Below, piece after piece: positions 58,331 through 64,000 of a DNA stretch of 64,000 nucleotides. The translations under genes and the position numbers were made by a program. Origin of the DNA: Sisyra terminalis (Eukaryota; Arthropoda; Insecta; Neuroptera; Sisyridae); the NCBI GenBank assembly GCA_958496175.1, contig OY292274.1, positions 930,001 through 994,000 of the forward strand, given 5' to 3'. The stretch's first letter is position 1. Each line of letters begins with the position of its first letter. Under the pieces are notes generated by a model. That model searched no databases. It worked only from the letters and a program-made list of their open reading frames with translations, and was not told the DNA's origin.

Positions 58331-59818
58331 AATTTAAGGAAAATGTGTAAAATAACCAGACAATAAATATTACCAACTCTTTTAATAATTAATACTTTAA
58401 AAGTAGATAAGAAATTTGAAAAATGTATGCAAAGACAGCAATTATTTACAAAAAATTTTTTTGACTATGATGAATGAGGTTTTCTATATTATGTTTTATT
58501 GATTTTAATTCTAAATTTACATTTATAATAGTTTTCTAATTACCTTATTTACGGAAAACTTCCTAAAGTTAGGCTTTTTCCTAAAATCCATGACTAATAA
58601 GCTATTTTAACTTCATTCATTATTTCCATAATAGAATAGTTAGAAGTGGGTGGAAGATATGTGTTATAAAAACAATGATTTTTATAAATTTATTGAATTT
58701 TATGAATTTATCAGTTAGATAACTGATACTATTAAAGTTTTCGTTAATAGTTTAATGCTACGACCAACTGCCTATGTGTAAACATAGATTGTGGCAGTAA
58801 TAGCATTAATAACGTAAATATATGATTATTTAATCTTTTGTTTTGTCAGATCGTATGTATATTCCTGAACCACAATTTGGATATATAATTTTATCTCCAT
58901 GTTGGTTTTTACAGTTTATCTTTGCAGAACACTCCAGTGAAAATAAATTCTAGCAAATGACTATTGCATGAAAATATGCCCCCTTCAGCGTATTAATACC
59001 TTCATAATATACAATACTTATTTTTGAACTGGGTGTTAAATTTGAGGGAAATCTGGTAAGTACAGGAATTCCATTGGGTTAAGCGAAAAGTTAAATAACT
59101 TAAGGAACTTGACAAAAAGTTATAAGTATTTATAATTTGATTAGTATTTAAATTGGAAAGACGAGATTTCATTGGAAATGATTATATTATGTAAAAAATC
59201 GGTGTGTTGAAGAATTAATAAGTTCCAACAGAATATATATGAAAAATCAAAAGGCTGTATGCTTTTTAATTTCAAAGGCTCCAATATGTAAAGTTAGGGG
59301 ATTTGTGTTGAGAAAGAACTTTACACCCTGATGAAATTACTTCATTTTGTGACTTCATACACCGTCAAAAGAGCGTACTAATCTCAATCGTTTTTCATTT
59401 GGTTAAAACCAGCTGTAAAGTTGGATACGGCGAAATGCGCATGATCTTTAAATCAAGCGCTATACGAGTTTCAAAATGTTTCTTGGGCCAAGAAATATTC
59501 AGTTGAGTGGAGAACTTAGCGACGTTAAGTCAACTTCGATTTCTTTGTACGAAATCACCATTATATTTATTTCAAACAATATATAAACTTGATTAAAAAT
59601 TTGGATACTTCTTTCAAACATAACTATACTTAATTCAAATATAAACGAAATTGAATGAATAATTTTATATATTTGGTTTAATTCGCACAGATATTTCAAC
59701 CAAAAAAAAAAATAGTTTCAATTAAATTTTATTTAAAATTAAAAATTAAAAATTTACTTGGGTAGAAAGTAGGTATAATTTATTAAATAAAGGCTGATTT
59801 GGTTTACATCTATCTATT
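58331..59818. other. AT-rich stretch, nothing recognised
   Basis: It lies in the presumed intron of the SMP-protein gene. No exon or repeat end was recognised. Confidence 0.4.
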
Positions 59819-60711
59819 ATTATAAAGAGGAAAGATTTGATTGTTTGTTTGCTTTGAATAGGCTCCAAAACTAATTGACCGATTTGAAAAATTCTTTCAC
59901 TGTTGGGAAGCTACACTATTTCCGGTGAACATAGGCTATATTTAATTTTCAAAAAAGTTAAGGATCCATACTAAAACTCCAATAATGTAACCCAAGGTCT
60001 GCAAAAATTACCAAAAAACATTCTTTTATCGCGTGCGCTGCGAAAACTATTGGTTATAGAACAAAATAATGTAGTACGATTTTGTAGAACATATCATTAT
60101 CTACAAAAAATAGAACAACAGCATATGTCTAACTATTATAGTTATGTCACAATAAGTGTTTTTATTTAAAAAAATATATATAAATGCCACCGCCATAAAA
60201 GCTTTTTTATTTGTACTTTGGGATTAATCCTTATCAAAATAAATGACTTCATATTTAAGTTTGCTTCAATTCCATTATATAACTTTTTGAGTTATTCAAT
60301 TTGAACATTCCATTCGAAAGATATCACAAGTTTAAAAATGTAAGTTATTTGAAAAATGTCGCATGGTCACCCCATTTTACTTATAATTAAGACCAACTTT
60401 ATTGAACTTGGCGATATTTTTTATTTATGTATAGATGCTGATTGATTTACAGATTATTTGGTCTACGGTAGGTAGACCTACCGTAGCTATACGCAACAGA
60501 CATACTCTTTTTAGATATTTATAAATATTTTTTAAAAATTAATTCATTATTACATAGAACAATTTTATTCTTTGCAACAGTTTATTAAATGTGTCTTGTT
60601 AAAGTTGACGAAATAGTGTTGAAAAATAAAAATTTTCATATATCACTACAAATGGCAAATTTGAAAAGAAAACACCTACGTTACGCAGACGAAGTTGCGG
60701 GGATCAGCTAG
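59819..60711 (+). mobile_element. Short non-autonomous Helitron, copy C
   Basis: It starts TCTATCTATTATTATAAAGA after A and ends GGGGATCAGCTAG before T. The terminal hairpin region is ACGCAGACGAAGTTGCGG. At 893 bp it is the cleanest of the three copies; its last 300 bp match copies A and B (GATGCTGATTGATTTACAGA, CATACTCTTTTTAGATATTT). No coding frame. Confidence 0.88.
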
Positions 60712-60919
60712 TTTTATATATTTTATTAAGAATAAATGGACATAATTATAACACATTTTTAAACAGAACAAAATATGTAAACTTAAATTATTTAATTAAA
60801 AGTATAAATCCGTACTATATTTAAGAACTTTAAAAACTCCTAGCCCATACTATAAAAAATACAAATAACCATTTATTAGAATAAAATAAAATATATTATT
60901 ATAAATATAACTTATTTTA

Positions 60920-61135
60920 ATATGAACAGCAAATCCTCGCTGGCTTTCTTTTGACGTAGGCTTCCAATAATTTTTTTTGTTTGGCTGATACACTGGGTCG
61001 TGGAGGAACAATAAAAGTTTATAAATATATAAATATTTTAATTTGTTAAAAATTAATATACAAACCTCAAAAACTATAAATAAGATCTTCGAACCCTTGA
61101 CTCATTAAATATACTTTGACCGCGTCATCAGCCAT
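60920..61135 (-). pseudogene. Possible fragment of a SAM-domain-like gene or transposon-linked ORF
   Basis: On the minus strand an ATG at 61135 opens MADDAVKVYLMSQGFEDLIYSF, like the first helix of SAM-type domains, and stops after 22 codons next to a GT donor-like site. About 90 bases on, after an AG at about 60985, two frames look coding-like: VSAKQKKLLEAYVKRKPAR and YQPNKKNYWKPTSKESQRGF. Which frame is used is unclear. Similar N-terminal SAM pieces occur in repeated uncharacterised insect ORFs. Treat as a weak candidate. Confidence 0.3.
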
Positions 61136-64000
61136 CTTTATAAAATACAATACAATACAATAATCGTTCAACATAAATTATCCGCTAATTTTTTTTTAAT
61201 GAATATTAAAATTTGTTATAACACTTATTAAAACAATAATTTATTAATAATGTTGTATACTTACAAGTTAAAATGTTAAATGAAAAGCAAAATTCATAGG
61301 TTCAAATCGATAATACAGCTAAGAAAACACAGAGGTAAAGTATATAGGATTCATGTTTGATCCCGTATTCGACTCGGCAGCCCTATCTCTCTCCAACTCA
61401 CTTTTTCACTTCAACGACCGAGGTCGGAGCGCGGTCTTTTCAAAACTTCAATATAATTTCTAATAAAATTAATGAATGACAATTTTAAAACAAAAGAGAG
61501 GAGGAGAAGAAGGATTTTTTTTTATTTATTGTCGATACTCTTGGATAGTATTTATATTTTCTTATAAACGGCATGAACAATAATTGATAATAGTGATCCA
61601 GCACTATAAGGAACTGTATTGAACATTTCATGTTATGCGCATGAGCAGCTTAGGTACACAAAGATAAAATCCCTTAATTTTTATGTGAAATGTGGAGGGG
61701 AGGTCACTCAACTACACTTACCATTATTGTGAATGTATTTGACATTCTATGCAAACATGCGTGTTTCTTGACATAAGGAAATATAAAATTCTTGATTCAA
61801 ACCGTTTGGGATTGAATAAAGCTAAATAGATTTCACTAAAGGAAAATTAGTCAAACTCCTAAGGAATTCGACCTCAGAATCAATTTTTTTACAGTGTAAT
61901 AAATGAACCCATAACAAATAAAAGACTTTCTCAATCCCTTTTAAATTGATTTGCAACTCATTAACTATAATAGATATAAATGGAAACTTGTTGAACGCTA
62001 AACTTAAATTACTTTAAGTTATAAGAAATTGATTTAGAAATACATAAAGATATGTACAAATAATAAACAGGAACTCTTTTGATGAATAACTTTTTTAATT
62101 ATAGAAGTTGTTTATTATTAACCTTTACTTATCTTCATTCTAATTAACTGTAAAATAATATAGTAGATAATATACCTACCAACAAACTTTGGTAGAATTC
62201 TCATTTTATTTAGAAATTAAATAACTACCAGAGACTGATAAATCTATGATTCATTTGCTATAACCTCTCCGACTCGTATAAATTATGTTTCTCTAAATAA
62301 ATATTTGCATAAGCTTTTATCCATTTTTGTAATGATATTTTAATCTTTGCCGACTAACAATAAGTATAAGTTTGATGTTATAAAATCTACTTCAAATTTA
62401 TTATTGATAATACTTATGTAACTTCCTGTTTACTCATTTAAAATTAAAGATTTTTCTTTTCATAAACTAAAAAAATATTAACTTTACAATTTATATTGAA
62501 TTGTCGTTCAATATTAACAATTTATAGTGAAAACTAATTATTTTAACCACTTCAAAAAAGATAAGAATACTTACTTATAACAACAAAAAATATACTTCAA
62601 CTTAATAAATACTCATAGATAGTAATGTTTTGTGTACATATTACAAGCGATTCCTGAGTATTTATGTCAACAATTAATAGCATAGTAATGGTACTCTACA
62701 TTTCCATATATCTGTAAAAAAATAATTTATAGTTCATGCATCAGTTAAAATTAAAATTGCTCATTTTGAAAAAAATATTCTAGTTTTGTCTAAATTTTTT
62801 ATTTTATTTAAATCTTTCCATGGAAAATATTTTCATCAATTACATTTGAGAATATTTATTAGTAACAAAGTATATTATTCACATTGGTGTCTATAAAGCA
62901 CCTTGAACTTTGCTATAAGAATAAATTAATTTTCAGTTGAGTATCAATTATAGGTATTATACAACATTTGTAAAAAGCCTTGCACATTAACCTGAAATTC
63001 AATTAGGACTTTTATTATGCTGTTTGAGTATAATTCTTTTTATTTACTGAAGATGTTCAAAAATCAATTTGATATTTTATTGGAAGTAGTAATATTTTAT
63101 TCTTTTAATAAATTAAATTCAAATATTTAATATTCCCGATTTGCTTTGGAATTTAAATGCAGAAATAATAAATTATTTAATTGTAAATTTTGCCGGTCTT
63201 TAAAGGGTGTACATTTTCTATTTTAAGAATTTAGGCTGACCTGTAAAATTAAATACTTTAATTTGGAAAAGTTTTATTTGGGTGCTAAAATGTTTATGAA
63301 AATGTAATACGGCGGAAAAACGATAGCGTGTTAAAAAGAAAAACAATTGAAAACAATTTTTTTTTGAATATAATATGTGCTGTTTATGTTCCAGACATTA
63401 TTAATGTCATATGATTAAATTTTGTTTATTCTTTTCTCATCGCTTTTCAATAGCAGCTAGTTGTCATCGCCAGGTGTTATTTTTTAAATTTATTATTTTA
63501 CTATCAATGTTCCAAACATACCGAAATTATTAAAAAACTTTTCATGATTCCTGAGAAATATTATTTTTCTATGCGCAAACGGTTCCCTAATAATCACAAT
63601 AGGCCGGTAAAAATTTCTTAAACCTGGAACGGTTTATAAATTAGTTATGTACAGTTCTCTTTATTCGTACTTCTGCACAAAAGAGAACATCTTTATCCAG
63701 GTAGTTTATAAACCGTTTAATTAAGTGAACTTGTAAGTTAAAAGTTGTATTTAATAAATTCTAGAGAACTATTAATATCGATGTATACTCTAACACGCGT
63801 ATGTACTAACGAAAAATACCCGCAAAAGTCTTAATAAATTCTGAAATTTATGCTTGGTTTGATAACTTTAAAAGCTGTTTTAATTACATTTATTATCTAG
63901 TTCGATTTTATGTTTTCATTTTACTTTAAAGTAAAAATTTAGATCAGATTTTATTCTGAAATATAACATGTTCAAGAGGGTTTTCCTGTGGCCAATTGTT
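61136..64000. other. AT-rich stretch to the window end
   Basis: No exon, repeat terminus or tRNA-like sequence was recognised. A short inverted pair AACGGTTTATAAA (63630) and ATAAACCGTTTAA (63706) lies near the end, without further support for an element. Confidence 0.4.

Overview
The window is about 64 kb of AT-rich nuclear DNA from an arthropod, very probably an insect. Introns are spliced GT-AG, genes are separated by long AT-rich spacers, and the repeats are typical of insect genomes: Helitrons ending in CTAG, hAT, mariner and Tc1 elements, tRNA-derived SINEs and Penelope/retrozyme-like sequences with hammerhead motifs. The order of insect cannot be settled from the sequence alone.

Five genes can be rebuilt exon by exon with matching intron phases, and a sixth begins near the right end. 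(1) 404-1168, minus: a CRAL-TRIO lipid-transfer protein, cut off by the left edge. (2) 6012-7490, minus: a 367-residue basic NuSAP-like protein. (3) 7899-10643, plus: the SNW-domain splicing and transcription factor (Bx42/SKIP/SNW1), 540 residues. Genes 2 and 3 are head to head, 408 bp apart between start codons. (4) 14887-17201, plus: an ABHD12-type lysophospholipid hydrolase, 378 residues with an intact triad. (5) 38434-47663, plus: Enabled (Ena/VASP), 482 residues, with a 5.8 kb first intron. (6) 55393-55965, plus: the N-terminal exon of an ER-anchored SMP (C2CD2/TMEM24-like) lipid-transfer protein. The genes are unrelated housekeeping or cytoskeletal genes with no pathway in common.

The remainder is repeat-rich. 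2-6 kb holds foldback elements and an RNase H fragment of a LINE. 12-13.5 kb is a decayed Tc1 element with a second element inserted in it. 18-25 kb has two hAT derivatives and a Helitron carrying a tRNA-like sequence. 28-38 kb has hammerhead palindromes, a Helitron with a nested hAT-like element, and a deleted mariner. 39-43 kb (Ena intron 1) has a 571 bp palindrome and two hammerhead elements. 53-55 kb has an inverted SINE pair, 56-58 kb a nested foldback, and 60 kb a third Helitron.

The most interesting signal is a set of about eight hammerhead-ribozyme-like motifs (C-U-G-A-N-G-A, stem II, G-A-A-A, N-U-H) from four sequence families. Most sit inside inverted-repeat elements. All carry one extra A between the CUGANGA box and stem II, and several have complementary stem I arms with an internal loop, as in type I hammerheads. 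One lies in the sense strand of Ena intron 1. All structures were found by eye; no folding or database search was run.
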